Below, piece by piece: positions 24,541 to 32,378 of a stretch of 46,326 nt of DNA. The position numbers and the translations under genes were made by a program. The notes under the pieces are model-generated. The model searched no databases. It was not told the origin of the DNA and saw only the letters and a list, made by a program, of their open reading frames with translations. Source of the DNA: CAZZCU01 sp964652825 (lineage in GTDB: Bacteria; Bdellovibrionota_B; Oligoflexia; Oligoflexales; CAZZCU01); the NCBI GenBank assembly GCA_964652825.1, contig CAZZCU010000018.1, positions 1 to 46,326 of the forward strand. Direction: 5' to 3'. Numbering within the stretch: the stretch's first letter is position 1; each line of letters opens with the position of its first letter.

Positions 24541-27171
24541 ATGGATGTTTCGCGTTACGATTTTGCGTGCCAAAAATCTCTGCATCTGGGTTTGCAATAC
24601 GCCCGGAGCCTGGGACATCAATACCTTGAGGTCGAGCATGTCACGCTTGGCCTGCTTAAATCCGATCAGTTTCAACTCGATGGTGTCGACAAGGAGAAAC
24701 TGCGTCAGCATTTATTTCAGTATCTGACTGGCGTGCCGAAAGTTTTCGGCGCGTTTAAGATCGAATTCGGCAAACGTCTTAATGCCGCGCTTGATAAAGC
24801 CGAGCAGGCTGCAAAGCGTCAACAAGTGGATGAAGACGATCTATGGGCGGCATTGTCGGCGCAGTCGACAGTGGTAAAAACCTTTTTGCGTCGCGAAGAA
24901 GAAAATCGCCAGCGTGAGCAAGATTTCGAGCCCCTGAATCTGGGAGCGTCGGAAGAAAAGGGCAAGTCACCCAAGAAAGCCGGCAAAAAGACCTCAGCAA
25001 CATCGGAAGCCACACAATCAGAAAGCGTCAAAGTTGATAAAAAATTGCGCGCTTTCACCACCGACCTCTCGGAGCTTGCTGAGCGCGGGGAACTTGATCC
25101 CGTCATCGGTCGAGATGCGGAAGTTCGGCGTGTTCTCGAAATTCTTGGCCGCAAGAAAAAGAATAATCCGGTTCTACTCGGTGAGCCCGGTGTTGGTAAA
25201 TCGGCTATCGCCGAGGCTATTGCTCTACGTATCGCCGAAGGTAAAGTCCCGGAGTCGATGCGTGGTCGTCGTGTTCTCTCGCTTGATCTTGGTGCATTAC
25301 TTGCGGGCGCCAAATATCGCGGTGAGTTTGAAGATCGTCTAAAAGGCTTGATGAATGCACTGGCTGAGTTAAAGGGCAAGGTGATTCTTTTTATCGACGA
25401 GTTGCATATGTTGGTTGGGGCCGGCAATAATGAGGGCTCGGCTGATGCAGCGAATTTGCTAAAGCCGGCGCTTGCCCGCGGCGAAATTCATTGTCTCGGT
25501 GCAACCACGCTGGATGAATATCGTAAATACATCGAGAAAGATCCGGCCCTGGAGCGCCGCTTCCAGCCGTTGATGGTGGAAGAGCCAAATAAATCGGTAA
25601 CCCTATCGATTCTGCGCGGGCTGAAAGCCAAGTATGAAATTCATCATGGCGTACGCATTGGTGACGACGCTCTGACCTCCGCAGTGGAGTTGTCGGTGCG
25701 GTATTTAACGCAACGCCGTTTGCCGGATAAGGCCATCGATCTGATTGACGAGGCGGCGAGTCGCGTGCGCTTGCAGATTGATAGCGTGCCGGCGATTCTC
25801 GATGACTTACGTTCTACTATTGAACAAGCCGAAATCGAACGTAAAGCCATCGGCGATGCACCCGCCACTAGGAAAGCAATTGTTTCATTGGATACACGTC
25901 TGACGAAAGCCAAGAAGGACTACGCGGAGACGGAAGCTATCTGGCGCGACCACCAGGCGCTTTTGGAACAAGCACGTCGTACCGAAGAAAAGAAGCAGGA
26001 GGCCCAAGCTCTTTTTGAAAACGCTAAAGCCAGTTCTGATTTTGAATTTGCCGCTAAATTGCAATATTCCGAGTTGCCGAAATTTGCGAGCGAATTAACG
26101 GTAATGAACGAGAAGCTGGATAATATGCAAAAAGCCCATCCGTTTTTGCGGCAGATCGTTGGTGCTCGTGAAATTGCTGAAGTGGTTTCAATCTGGACAA
26201 AAATTCCCGTTGGCAAACTCATGGATGAAGAAGCGTCTCGTCTGATGTCCATGGAAGATCGTCTGGCAAAACGCGTCTACGGGCAGCCGCTGGCGATTCG
26301 GACAGTATCCGCCGCAGTTAAGCGCGCCCGCGTTGGCATTAGTGATCCGGCGCGTCCCATGGGAGTATTCTTGTTTGTTGGACCTACTGGTGTGGGTAAG
26401 ACCGAAATGGCCAAAGCTCTGGCCAGCGAATTGTTTGATGACCAGGCTCGTATGATTCGCATCGATATGTCGGAATACATGGAAGCGCATAATGTCGCGC
26501 GTTTGATCGGTGCGCCTCCCGGCTATGTTGGTTATGGCGAGGGCGGTGAATTGACGGAAGCCGTGCGCCAAAAACCATATGCGGTAGTTCTGTTTGATGA
26601 AATTGAGAAAGCGCATCCGAAAATTCTGGATATTATGTTGCAGATTTTTGAGGATGGTCGCTTGACTGATGGGCGCGGTGTTACCGTCGATTTTCGCCAT
26701 ACATTATTGATCATGACGTCAAATCTGGCGGTGGAGAATCCGGCTACTGGTGAGCCGAATCGTCGCGATCAGATCATTCGCAATGGTCTGGCGCATCAAC
26801 TGCGTCCGGAGTTGGTCAATCGCATTGATGAAGTCGTGGTCTTTAACAGGTTGGGATCCAAGCATGTCGAACGCTTGATTGCACGCCTGACGACCGAGTT
26901 GAATATGCGTCTGGCCGATCGCGACATTCGCGTTAGTTTGGGCGAGCGAATCACCCGCCGCCTGATCAGCTTAGGTAACGATAATGCCTTTGGCGGTCGT
27001 GCGGTCCGTCGGGGCTTTGAACGGATGATTCTCGACCAGATCTCCGATCGCCTCCTTAATTTCGGAGCGATGACCAAGGGCTCGTGGGTTATCGATCTCG
27101 ATGATCATGGTCACATGCGTTGGCGCGAAGAACATTTGCCTGGTCGCTACCTGCCGCCCGCTCGCGGTTGA
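24541..27171 (+). CDS. clpB: ClpB-type AAA+ ATPase (disaggregase-like) with basic linker
   Basis: 876 aa from the ATG; a TTG at 24535 would add two residues and AAAGG fits either. Clp-N-type domain (about 1-125), then a Lys/Ser/Thr-rich linker of about 38 residues not seen in textbook ClpB, then AAA+ module 1 (GEPGVGKS near 214-221, LFIDELH), a coiled-coil M domain of about 125 residues (about 408-533, opening LQIDSVPAILDDL), and AAA+ module 2 (GPTGVGKT near 614-621, LFDEIEK). Unlike the ClpC-type protein in this window, the loop between MTSNLAVENP and LRPELVNRIDE has no [IV]-G-[FL] docking tripeptide, so it should not work with ClpP. The M domain points to a ClpB disaggregase acting with DnaK; a specialised paralog is possible. 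Confidence 0.82.
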   Translation: MDVSRYDFACQKSLHLGLQYARSLGHQYLEVEHVTLGLLKSDQFQLDGVDKEKLRQHLFQYLTGVPKVFGAFKIEFGKRLNAALDKAEQAAKRQQVDEDDLWAALSAQSTVVKTFLRREEENRQREQDFEPLNLGASEEKGKSPKKAGKKTSATSEATQSESVKVDKKLRAFTTDLSELAERGELDPVIGRDAEVRRVLEILGRKKKNNPVLLGEPGVGKSAIAEAIALRIAEGKVPESMRGRRVLSLDLGALLAGAKYRGEFEDRLKGLMNALAELKGKVILFIDELHMLVGAGNNEGSADAANLLKPALARGEIHCLGATTLDEYRKYIEKDPALERRFQPLMVEEPNKSVTLSILRGLKAKYEIHHGVRIGDDALTSAVELSVRYLTQRRLPDKAIDLIDEAASRVRLQIDSVPAILDDLRSTIEQAEIERKAIGDAPATRKAIVSLDTRLTKAKKDYAETEAIWRDHQALLEQARRTEEKKQEAQALFENAKASSDFEFAAKLQYSELPKFASELTVMNEKLDNMQKAHPFLRQIVGAREIAEVVSIWTKIPVGKLMDEEASRLMSMEDRLAKRVYGQPLAIRTVSAAVKRARVGISDPARPMGVFLFVGPTGVGKTEMAKALASELFDDQARMIRIDMSEYMEAHNVARLIGAPPGYVGYGEGGELTEAVRQKPYAVVLFDEIEKAHPKILDIMLQIFEDGRLTDGRGVTVDFRHTLLIMTSNLAVENPATGEPNRRDQIIRNGLAHQLRPELVNRIDEVVVFNRLGSKHVERLIARLTTELNMRLADRDIRVSLGERITRRLISLGNDNAFGGRAVRRGFERMILDQISDRLLNFGAMTKGSWVIDLDDHGHMRWREEHLPGRYLPPARG

Positions 27172-27180
27172 TACTCTCGA

Positions 27181-27208
27181 TTGACATACCAACAGTGCCT
27201 GCTATAAC
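27181..27208 (+). promoter_or_regulatory. Strong sigma-70-type promoter for tRNA-Gln
   Basis: A perfect TTGACA (27181-27186), 16-bp spacer and TATAAC (27203-27208) preceded by TG-C, so it is also an extended -10. Transcription should begin near 27215, about 35 bases before the mature tRNA. This is the best promoter match I found in the window. Confidence 0.8.
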
Positions 27209-27249
27209 TTGTCGATCCCGTTATCTAATGGGTTAATACCGTTGCTAGT

Positions 27250-27324
27250 TGGGGCGTCGTCAAGCGGTAAGACACTGGATTTTGATTCCAGCATCCGAAG
27301 GTTCGAATCCTTCCGCCCCAGCCA
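27250..27324 (+). tRNA. tRNA-Gln (anticodon TTG)
   Basis: 75 nt with an encoded CCA. Acceptor stem TGGGGCG/CGCCCCA pairs fully, D arm includes AAGCGGTAA, anticodon stem CTGGA/TCCAG holds the loop TTTTGAT with anticodon TTG at 27282-27284, and the T arm is AAGG-TTCGAAT-CCTT, extended by one pair. Discriminator is G. It closely resembles bacterial tRNA-Gln and reads CAA (and CAG by wobble). Only 19 nt separate it from prs, which may be read from the same promoter. Confidence 0.97.
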
Positions 27325-27343
27325 CTTACCTTAAGGTGGGCAA

Positions 27344-28282
27344 ATGGTCGAAAGTGAGATGCAGCTTTTCACCGGAAATGCCAACCGCCCGCTCGCGAAG
27401 AAAATCAGTCGTTATTTAGATCTACCGCTCGGCGAAGCTATCGTGGGTCAGTTTTCTGACGGCGAGACCCGGGTGGAAATCCAAAGCAACGTCCGTGGCC
27501 GGGATGTCTTTATTATTCAACCGACCTCATCCCCGGCAAATCATCACATCATGGAAGTGCTCATCATGGCGGATGCCTGTCGCCGGGCGTCGGCGCAGCG
27601 CATAACTCTGGTAGCACCTTATTTTGGCTACGCGCGTCAGGAACGTAAAAGTGCGCCGAGAACACCGATTACGGCGAAGTTAGTCGCCGATTTGTTGACC
27701 AGCGCCGGCTTTGACCGCTTGCTTGTTTTGGAGCTGCATACCTCCGCAATCCAGGGATTTTTTAATCTGCCGGTTGACCATTTATTCGCTAAGCCGGTGT
27801 TTAGTCCGTATTTCCAGACCATGACTGATATGGTGGTGGTTTCGCCTGATGCTGGTGGTGTGGAACGCGCGCGCGCCATGGCCAAACATTTTGACTGTGG
27901 TCTGGCGATCATCGACAAGCGCCGCGAACGTCCGAATGAGAGTGCGGTCATGAATATCATCGGTGATGTTTCTGGTCTTAACTGCCTGATAGTAGACGAT
28001 ATTTGTGATACCGCCGGTTCTCTGACCCAGGCCGCTGAAGCCTTGTTGGGGGCTGGTGCCAAAAGTGCTTCCGCCGCTATCACCCACGCGGTTATGAGCG
28101 GGCCGGCCATTGAGCGGATCGAAAATTCCTCGCTGGCGCAGGTGGTGGTGACGGATTCGATTCCTTTGCCGGAATCTGCCAAGAAATCCAAGAAGATAGT
28201 GCAGTTAAGCATCGCCGAATTGCTGGGAAAGGCCATCCGTCGCATCCATAACGCCGACTCGATTAGCTCCTTGTTCGTGTAG
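27344..28282 (+). CDS. prs: Ribose-phosphate pyrophosphokinase
   Basis: 312 aa. Makes PRPP from ribose 5-phosphate and ATP for nucleotide, histidine and tryptophan synthesis. Visible motifs: FSDGETRVEI, DVFIIQPT, the flexible-loop region YFGYARQERKSAPRTPI, VVSPDAGGVERA and the PRPP-binding loop VDDICDTAGSL. The ATG at 27344 has AAGGTGG upstream; the Met five residues later (MQLFTGNANRP) is the family-like start but lacks a better site. Start of a prs-rplY-pth-rpsF-rplI-dnaB run. Confidence 0.97.
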   Translation: MVESEMQLFTGNANRPLAKKISRYLDLPLGEAIVGQFSDGETRVEIQSNVRGRDVFIIQPTSSPANHHIMEVLIMADACRRASAQRITLVAPYFGYARQERKSAPRTPITAKLVADLLTSAGFDRLLVLELHTSAIQGFFNLPVDHLFAKPVFSPYFQTMTDMVVVSPDAGGVERARAMAKHFDCGLAIIDKRRERPNESAVMNIIGDVSGLNCLIVDDICDTAGSLTQAAEALLGAGAKSASAAITHAVMSGPAIERIENSSLAQVVVTDSIPLPESAKKSKKIVQLSIAELLGKAIRRIHNADSISSLFV

Positions 28283-28339
28283 GGTTCGTCAGCGGAAGCT
28301 TTGTTTCAGTTATTCAACAGTTGCGGATCTTTTACCTTC

Positions 28340-28383
28340 CCGATATAAGATCGGCTTTCCTTTTCTGAGCCAATTATGGCTCA
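28340..28383 (+). promoter_or_regulatory. Two-hairpin leader upstream of rplY
   Basis: Two small stems lie 46-89 bases before the rplY start: CCGAT-ATAAG-ATCGG (28340-28354) and TGAGCC-AATTAT-GGCTCA (28366-28383), with a pyrimidine-rich stretch between. They could be an RNA leader, for example for feedback by a ribosomal protein, or a weak read-through terminator after prs. Stems are only 5 and 6 bp. Confidence 0.35.
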
Positions 28384-28428
28384 AAAGTAGTTCAGCAGCG
28401 TGATAGGCGCGGTCCGGGAGTAGCGGAA

Positions 28429-28710
28429 ATGTCAGAGTTAGTAACTATCGAAGCAAGTGTTCGTACAGAAACAGGCAAAGGTCCAGCGCGCCGCACGCGT
28501 AAAGCTGGTAAGTTGCCAGGTGCTTTGCATAGCAAAGGTAAAGTTATCTTGATCAGTTTGGAACCAAAGTGGTTGTCGAAAGTTTGCAAAACCGCTGATC
28601 GTGTTTTCAATTTGGTATTGGATGGCAAGACGCAGAAAGTGAAAGTTCACGAACTGCATGTTGATCCGGTAAAACGCACAGCGTTGCACGTGGATTTGAT
28701 GCCACAGTAA
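28429..28710 (+). CDS. rplY: 50S ribosomal protein bL25 (short form)
   Basis: 93 aa. The bL25 pattern is clear: VTIEASVRTETGKGPARRTRKAGKLPGAL near the N-terminus, then VFNLVLDGKTQKVKVHELHVDPVKRTALHVDL at the end. bL25 binds 5S rRNA. This is the single-domain form like that of E. coli; the long Ctc form with a second domain (about 200 aa) is absent. ATG preceded by GGGAG-like bases at 28417-28421. Between prs and pth, its usual neighbours. Confidence 0.93.
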   Translation: MSELVTIEASVRTETGKGPARRTRKAGKLPGALHSKGKVILISLEPKWLSKVCKTADRVFNLVLDGKTQKVKVHELHVDPVKRTALHVDLMPQ

Positions 28711-28723
28711 TTGGATATAGGCG

Positions 28724-29281
28724 TTGAAGCTGATCGTTGGACTTGGTAATCCCGGTCCCAAATATTTGTTCACGCGGCACAACGCTGGATTTATTGCCCT
28801 CGATCTTTTGGCAGTTGAATTTGATGGTAGTTGGCAGGGCACGAAGTTTGATGGCGAAGTCGGGCGCGCCACGGTGTTTGGTGAAGATTGCTGGTTGTTG
28901 AAGCCAATGACTTTTATGAACGTCAGTGGCAGATCCGTGGCTCAGGCGTTGCGATTTTATAAAATCGCTCCTGAGGATTTGATTGTCCTGCACGATGATA
29001 TTGATGTGCCGGCTGGCAAAGTGAAAGCGCGGGTGGACGGCAGCGCAGGTGGTAATAACGGCGTTGCCAGCATTATTGCCGAGATCGGTACGGACAAGTT
29101 TAATCGCATTAAACTTGGCGTCGGCAAGCCGGGTCCCGAGAAACCGATGGAGATTTCCTCCTGGGTGCTCGAAAAGATGTCGCCGGAGGAATTGGAAGCT
29201 CTGCGAACGACGATGTTTGAAGAGATGCTGGTTCGTTTAAAAGGTATTTTCCAACAGCGTGGTGCTGTTGCTGATAAATAG
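28724..29281 (+). CDS. pth: Peptidyl-tRNA hydrolase
   Basis: 185 aa, normal length. Frees tRNA from peptidyl-tRNAs that drop off the ribosome. LIVGLGNPGPKYLFTRHNAGF contains the catalytic His19; KPMTFMNVSG, LIVLHDDIDVPAGKV and GSAGGNNGVASI are the other signatures. The start is TTG 13 nt after rplY, with no strong Shine-Dalgarno site, which suggests coupling to rplY translation. Confidence 0.97.
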   Translation: MKLIVGLGNPGPKYLFTRHNAGFIALDLLAVEFDGSWQGTKFDGEVGRATVFGEDCWLLKPMTFMNVSGRSVAQALRFYKIAPEDLIVLHDDIDVPAGKVKARVDGSAGGNNGVASIIAEIGTDKFNRIKLGVGKPGPEKPMEISSWVLEKMSPEELEALRTTMFEEMLVRLKGIFQQRGAVADK

Positions 29282-29339
29282 GGCTCTCTTGCTGGTCGCT
29301 GGTCGACTGGCTGTCTAAAGTCCATAAGGGAGGTTTTTG

Positions 29340-29708
29340 GTGCAAAGAGAATACGAATTCACGGTTATCGCGCGCGGGGATCTGCAGGAAGCTGACAAAG
29401 CAAAGTTATTTGAAAAGTACGAAGGTATTTTTCTTGCTGACGGTGGTGAGATTTTGAAGCGTGATGATTGGGGTAATCGCCGGTTGGCATATCCGATCAA
29501 AGAACAATTCCGCGGTCACTACATTAATTATGATTTCGTCGGTAAGTCCGAGCATTTGGCGGAAACTGAACGTTTGATGCGCATTGACGAAAATATTCTC
29601 CGCTACATGTCGATTCGCATTGGCGAGAATGTCGATGTTAAAGTTCGTCGTGCTGAGTTGGCTAAAGCGCAGGAGATGCGTAATAACCCCGACTCCGACA
29701 ATAACTGA
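29340..29708 (+). CDS. rpsF: 30S ribosomal protein bS6
   Basis: 122 aa. Starts MQREYEFTVIARG, with typical WGNRRLAYPIKEQFRGHYINYDF and ILRYMSIRI. bS6 binds the central domain of 16S rRNA as a pair with bS18. GTG at 29340 is preferred over TTG 29337 because AAGGGAGG ends six bases before it. The usual next gene, rpsR (bS18), is not here: rplI follows after 29 nt. Confidence 0.95.
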   Translation: MQREYEFTVIARGDLQEADKAKLFEKYEGIFLADGGEILKRDDWGNRRLAYPIKEQFRGHYINYDFVGKSEHLAETERLMRIDENILRYMSIRIGENVDVKVRRAELAKAQEMRNNPDSDNN

Positions 29709-29737
29709 TTTGATGCGCCAAAGAGCGAGGGATATAC

Positions 29738-30181
29738 ATGAAGCTAATTCTAAATAATGATGTTGATAATTTGGGCCGCGTTGGCGATTTGGTGTCAGTG
29801 CGTGATGGCTATGCGCGTAACTTCTTGTTACCGCGTGGACTTGCGGTTATGGCGAATGAGCGCAACAAAGCAGCGCTTGAGAGCCACATGAAGCGCCTGG
29901 AGAAAACGCGCGCGGCAAGTCTGGCGGCTGCCAAGGCCATCGCCACTCAAATCGAAAAAACCAGTGTCACTATCGCCAAGCAAGTTGGTGAGGACGAGAA
30001 GATTTTTGGTACGGTTACCACATCGGAACTGGAAGAGTTGTTGGTGGCGGAAGGCTTGAAAATCAGCAAAAAAGATATCGTGATCAATGAAGATATTAAA
30101 AAGATCGGTTTGTACTCTGCGCAAGTTAAAGTACACCCTGATGTTAGCGCCAAGTTTAAGATTTGGGTCGTAGCTCAGTAG
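29738..30181 (+). CDS. rplI: 50S ribosomal protein bL9
   Basis: 147 aa, normal length. N-terminal rRNA-binding domain MKLILNNDVDNLGRVGDLVSVRDGYARNFLLPRGLA is diagnostic, followed by the long connecting helix (about 40-75) and a C-terminal domain with GTVTTSELEELL. Stabilises the L1-stalk region of 23S rRNA. GAGGG precedes the ATG. Directly after rpsF and 74 nt before dnaB. Confidence 0.97.
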   Translation: MKLILNNDVDNLGRVGDLVSVRDGYARNFLLPRGLAVMANERNKAALESHMKRLEKTRAASLAAAKAIATQIEKTSVTIAKQVGEDEKIFGTVTTSELEELLVAEGLKISKKDIVINEDIKKIGLYSAQVKVHPDVSAKFKIWVVAQ

Positions 30182-30255
30182 GTAAAAACCTGCGGGCTGG
30201 CGCTATAATTAATTAGCTGCCATGAACCAAAGCCGGATTTAACTTTGGAGTCGCA

Positions 30256-31605
30256 GTGCAGGTATCTTCGCAACAAGATAATTTAACGCCCCCACATTCC
30301 GTTGATGCTGAAAAAGCGGTGCTGGGGGCGATTTTGTCCGATCCCGATCATTTGATCGTGGTCGAGAATTTGTTGCGTCCAGAGCAATTTTTCCTCGATG
30401 TTCATCAACGCATTTATACCGCAGCCTTGGAATTATCCGCGGCTAACGAATCGGTGGATATTTTAACCGTTTCGGAGAAACTGCGTTTTGCTGGCGGCGA
30501 CAGCGAGTATCTGGGGCCGGCTTATCTGGTCGAGCTGACCGAGAGTTGTCCCGTCACCGAGAACGTCGAGTACTACGCTGAGATCGTGCGTAATCACGCT
30601 TATATGCGGCGTATTATCAAGTCATGCCAAAGTACTATCCGTGACGCTTACGCGAACCGTGTGAGTATTGAAGAGGTTGAGCGCGAGTTTTTAGCGATCA
30701 CCTCCGAACATGATCGCAAAGGCATTAAATTATCCGACACCATTCTCGAAGCCACATTGGATGAAATCCAGCGCCGCCTGGATCAGGAAGAAAAAATAAC
30801 CGGTGTGCCGACCGGTTTTGTGGAATTTGATAATCTGACCGGCGGCTTGCAGGGCAGCCATCTGGTGATTGTTGCGGCACGTCCCGGTATGGGTAAGACA
30901 GCTATTGCCTTGAATATGGGTTTTAGCGCGGCAAAAGCTGGCAAGAATGTTGCTATTTTTACGCTTGAGATGGATGAGCGGCAGCTGATGAGTCGTATTT
31001 TGTCGACCGAAGCCCGCGTCGATTCCGCGCGTTTGATTCGTGGCGATCTGACCGAGGAAGAAGTAGATCGGATGATGGAAGGCGCGCGAACTATTTATCA
31101 ATACCACACCTACTTGGGTATCGATGAGACTCCTGGTGTCAGCCTCATGGAGCTACGATCACGCTGTCGTCGTTGGCAGAAAGAACGCGGTCTTGATTTG
31201 GTTATCATCGATTACTTGCAGCTTATGGGCAATGTTTCTCATAAGAAAATGGAAAGTCGCGAACGCGAGATTTCAGAAATTTCAAAAGGTCTCAAGATTC
31301 TGGCACGTGAGCTGAATATTCCGGTGGTGGCGCTGGCGCAGCTCAATCGTGGTCCGGATGCGCGTCCTGACAAGCGGCCCAAGCTTAGCGATTTGCGTGA
31401 ATCAGGTTCGATGGAGCAGGATGCCGATTTGATCATGTTTGTGTATCGCGATGAGTATTATAATCCGACCTCAGAAAACGCCGGTATTGCCGAGTTGATT
31501 GTAGCGAAAAACCGGCATGGTTCGACCAAGACCATCAAACTGGCGTATCAGGCCAATTTCGTTGCATTCCAAAATCTGTTTTTGGAATCAAACGTCACAC
31601 ACTAG
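30256..31605 (+). CDS. dnaB: Replicative DNA helicase
   Basis: 449 aa. N-terminal domain PHSVDAEKAVLGAIL, then the RecA-like motor with Walker A RPGMGKT (209-215), the Walker B region LVIIDYLQLM, and VALAQLNRG and LSDLRESGSMEQDADLIMFVYRDEYY near the end. A hexameric helicase that opens the replication fork and binds DnaG primase through its N-terminal part. No intein. Start GTG with GGAG upstream. A TATAAT hexamer at 30204-30209 could give it a promoter of its own. Convergent with the Fis-like gene. Confidence 0.98.
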   Translation: MQVSSQQDNLTPPHSVDAEKAVLGAILSDPDHLIVVENLLRPEQFFLDVHQRIYTAALELSAANESVDILTVSEKLRFAGGDSEYLGPAYLVELTESCPVTENVEYYAEIVRNHAYMRRIIKSCQSTIRDAYANRVSIEEVEREFLAITSEHDRKGIKLSDTILEATLDEIQRRLDQEEKITGVPTGFVEFDNLTGGLQGSHLVIVAARPGMGKTAIALNMGFSAAKAGKNVAIFTLEMDERQLMSRILSTEARVDSARLIRGDLTEEEVDRMMEGARTIYQYHTYLGIDETPGVSLMELRSRCRRWQKERGLDLVIIDYLQLMGNVSHKKMESREREISEISKGLKILARELNIPVVALAQLNRGPDARPDKRPKLSDLRESGSMEQDADLIMFVYRDEYYNPTSENAGIAELIVAKNRHGSTKTIKLAYQANFVAFQNLFLESNVTH

Positions 31606-31621
31606 TCACATTTAGCGAGAT

Positions 31622-32011
31622 TTACAGGCCGTAGATTTTCATCTTTTTGCGCAACGTGTTGCGATTGATGCCGAGAATTTTGGAGGCGTGAACCTGATTC
31701 CCGCCAACCCGGCGTAGGATCTGCGAAATCAGCGGCTTCTCGACTTTGCTCATGATGACATCATGTAGATCGTCAGGGAAAAAGGAGCCGATTTGATCCA
31801 GGAAGCGTGAGATTTTAAATTCAACAACATCTTCGATGGAATATTTTTCGAGACTAGCCAGTTCACCGTTATGAGCTAATGGCGCATGCGTGCCATTGAT
31901 ATGTGCCGCCTGGCGGAGAACATGATTAGGATTAGGGCGCTCAGTAGCAGTGACCGGTGAGCTAGTAGTGCGAGCTTCAACAGGTAGCTGATTCACAGAC
32001 CAACACTCCAC
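31622..32011 (-). CDS. Fis-family (HTH_8) DNA-binding protein
   Basis: 129 aa. The last 45 residues match the Fis/NtrC-type helix-turn-helix: LISQILRRVGGNQVHASKILGINRNTLRKKMKIYGL. The region before it (about 55-90, YSIEDVVEFKISRFLDQI) resembles the dimerising part of Fis, and the first 50 residues are an apparently disordered extension. No receiver or AAA+ domain, so a nucleoid-type or stand-alone regulator rather than a response regulator. It has a good minus-strand promoter at 32091-32119. Confidence 0.85.
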   Translation of the reverse strand: MECWSVNQLPVEARTTSSPVTATERPNPNHVLRQAAHINGTHAPLAHNGELASLEKYSIEDVVEFKISRFLDQIGSFFPDDLHDVIMSKVEKPLISQILRRVGGNQVHASKILGINRNTLRKKMKIYGL

Positions 32012-32090
32012 AAAACCAAAACAATAAACTTCGCAGGATTTACGAGTTGGGTAGAACAGTCACCTAAACTCGACCGGCAGTGAAGGAATG

Positions 32091-32119
32091 TTTCTAGCAG
32101 GGTCGATTACACCTGTCAA
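32091..32119 (-). promoter_or_regulatory. Sigma-70-type promoter of the Fis-like gene
   Basis: On the minus strand, a perfect TTGACA (32119-32114), exactly 17 bp, then TAGAAA (32096-32091; 4 of 6 to consensus). Transcription would start near 32084, leaving a leader of about 70 nt before the ATG at 32011. Confidence 0.6.
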
Positions 32120-32303
32120 CGTAAGCAAGGCCATGTTTTGCTACTTAGTAAAAACAAAAAAACTTGACAAACACGTCATCGTTTCACGGGCCATGGGAAA
32201 TTTTTGCCCTCTTTTCGTGATGCTCGTACTGAACTAGAATTATAAATAGATAAAGCGAAAGTCTTCTTTCCACGCATCGCATAATCGGGCGCTCCCGATA
32301 CGT

Positions 32304-32329
32304 CTTCAGACTCTTGCGATAATCCCATT
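32304..32329 (+). promoter_or_regulatory. Candidate grpE promoter: heat-shock-like and extended -10 elements
   Basis: CTTCAGA (32304-32310) and CCCATT (32324-32329), 13 bp apart, partly match the sigma-32 pattern CTTGAAA-N13-CCCCAT. In the same place TG-C-GATAAT (32315-32323) is an extended -10 for the housekeeping sigma factor. Either could drive grpE; the sequence alone does not decide. Confidence 0.3.
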
Positions 32330-32378
32330 GACGAGCTATGTTGCAGCGTCTCAGAGTAGCTTAGGGAGAGACGCGTAG

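Larger units (their letters stand above)
32012..32378. other. 367-bp intergenic region between the divergent Fis-like and grpE genes
   Basis: No convincing gene. It holds a good promoter for the Fis-like gene (32091-32119) and candidate promoter elements for grpE (32304-32329). A second TTGACA at 32164-32169 on the plus strand has no -10 partner. The stretch 32145-32245 is AT-rich and could be a protein-binding or curved segment. Confidence 0.6.

Noticed and set aside
24819..25427. Long minus-strand frame (202 codons) inside the ClpB-type gene
   Set aside because: Arg/Ser/Pro-rich with no family pattern; a shadow of the strong plus-strand gene.
23231..27171. Type VI secretion locus (FHA plus Clp ATPase could be a TagH/ClpV-like pair)
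   Set aside because: No tss, hcp or vgrG genes are present, and the ATPase carries a ClpB-type M domain.
27637..28245. Minus-strand frame (202 codons) inside prs
   Set aside because: Low-information composition opposite highly conserved prs motifs; a shadow.
28340..28354. Terminator of prs at the CCGAT stem
   Set aside because: Five-base AT-containing stem with an interrupted T tract; kept only as part of the leader feature.
30165..30184. tRNA-like stretch (GGGTCGTAGCTCAGTAGGTA)
   Set aside because: It looks like the 5' part of a tRNA with a D arm, but it is the coding end of rplI and no anticodon arm, T arm or matching acceptor strand follows.
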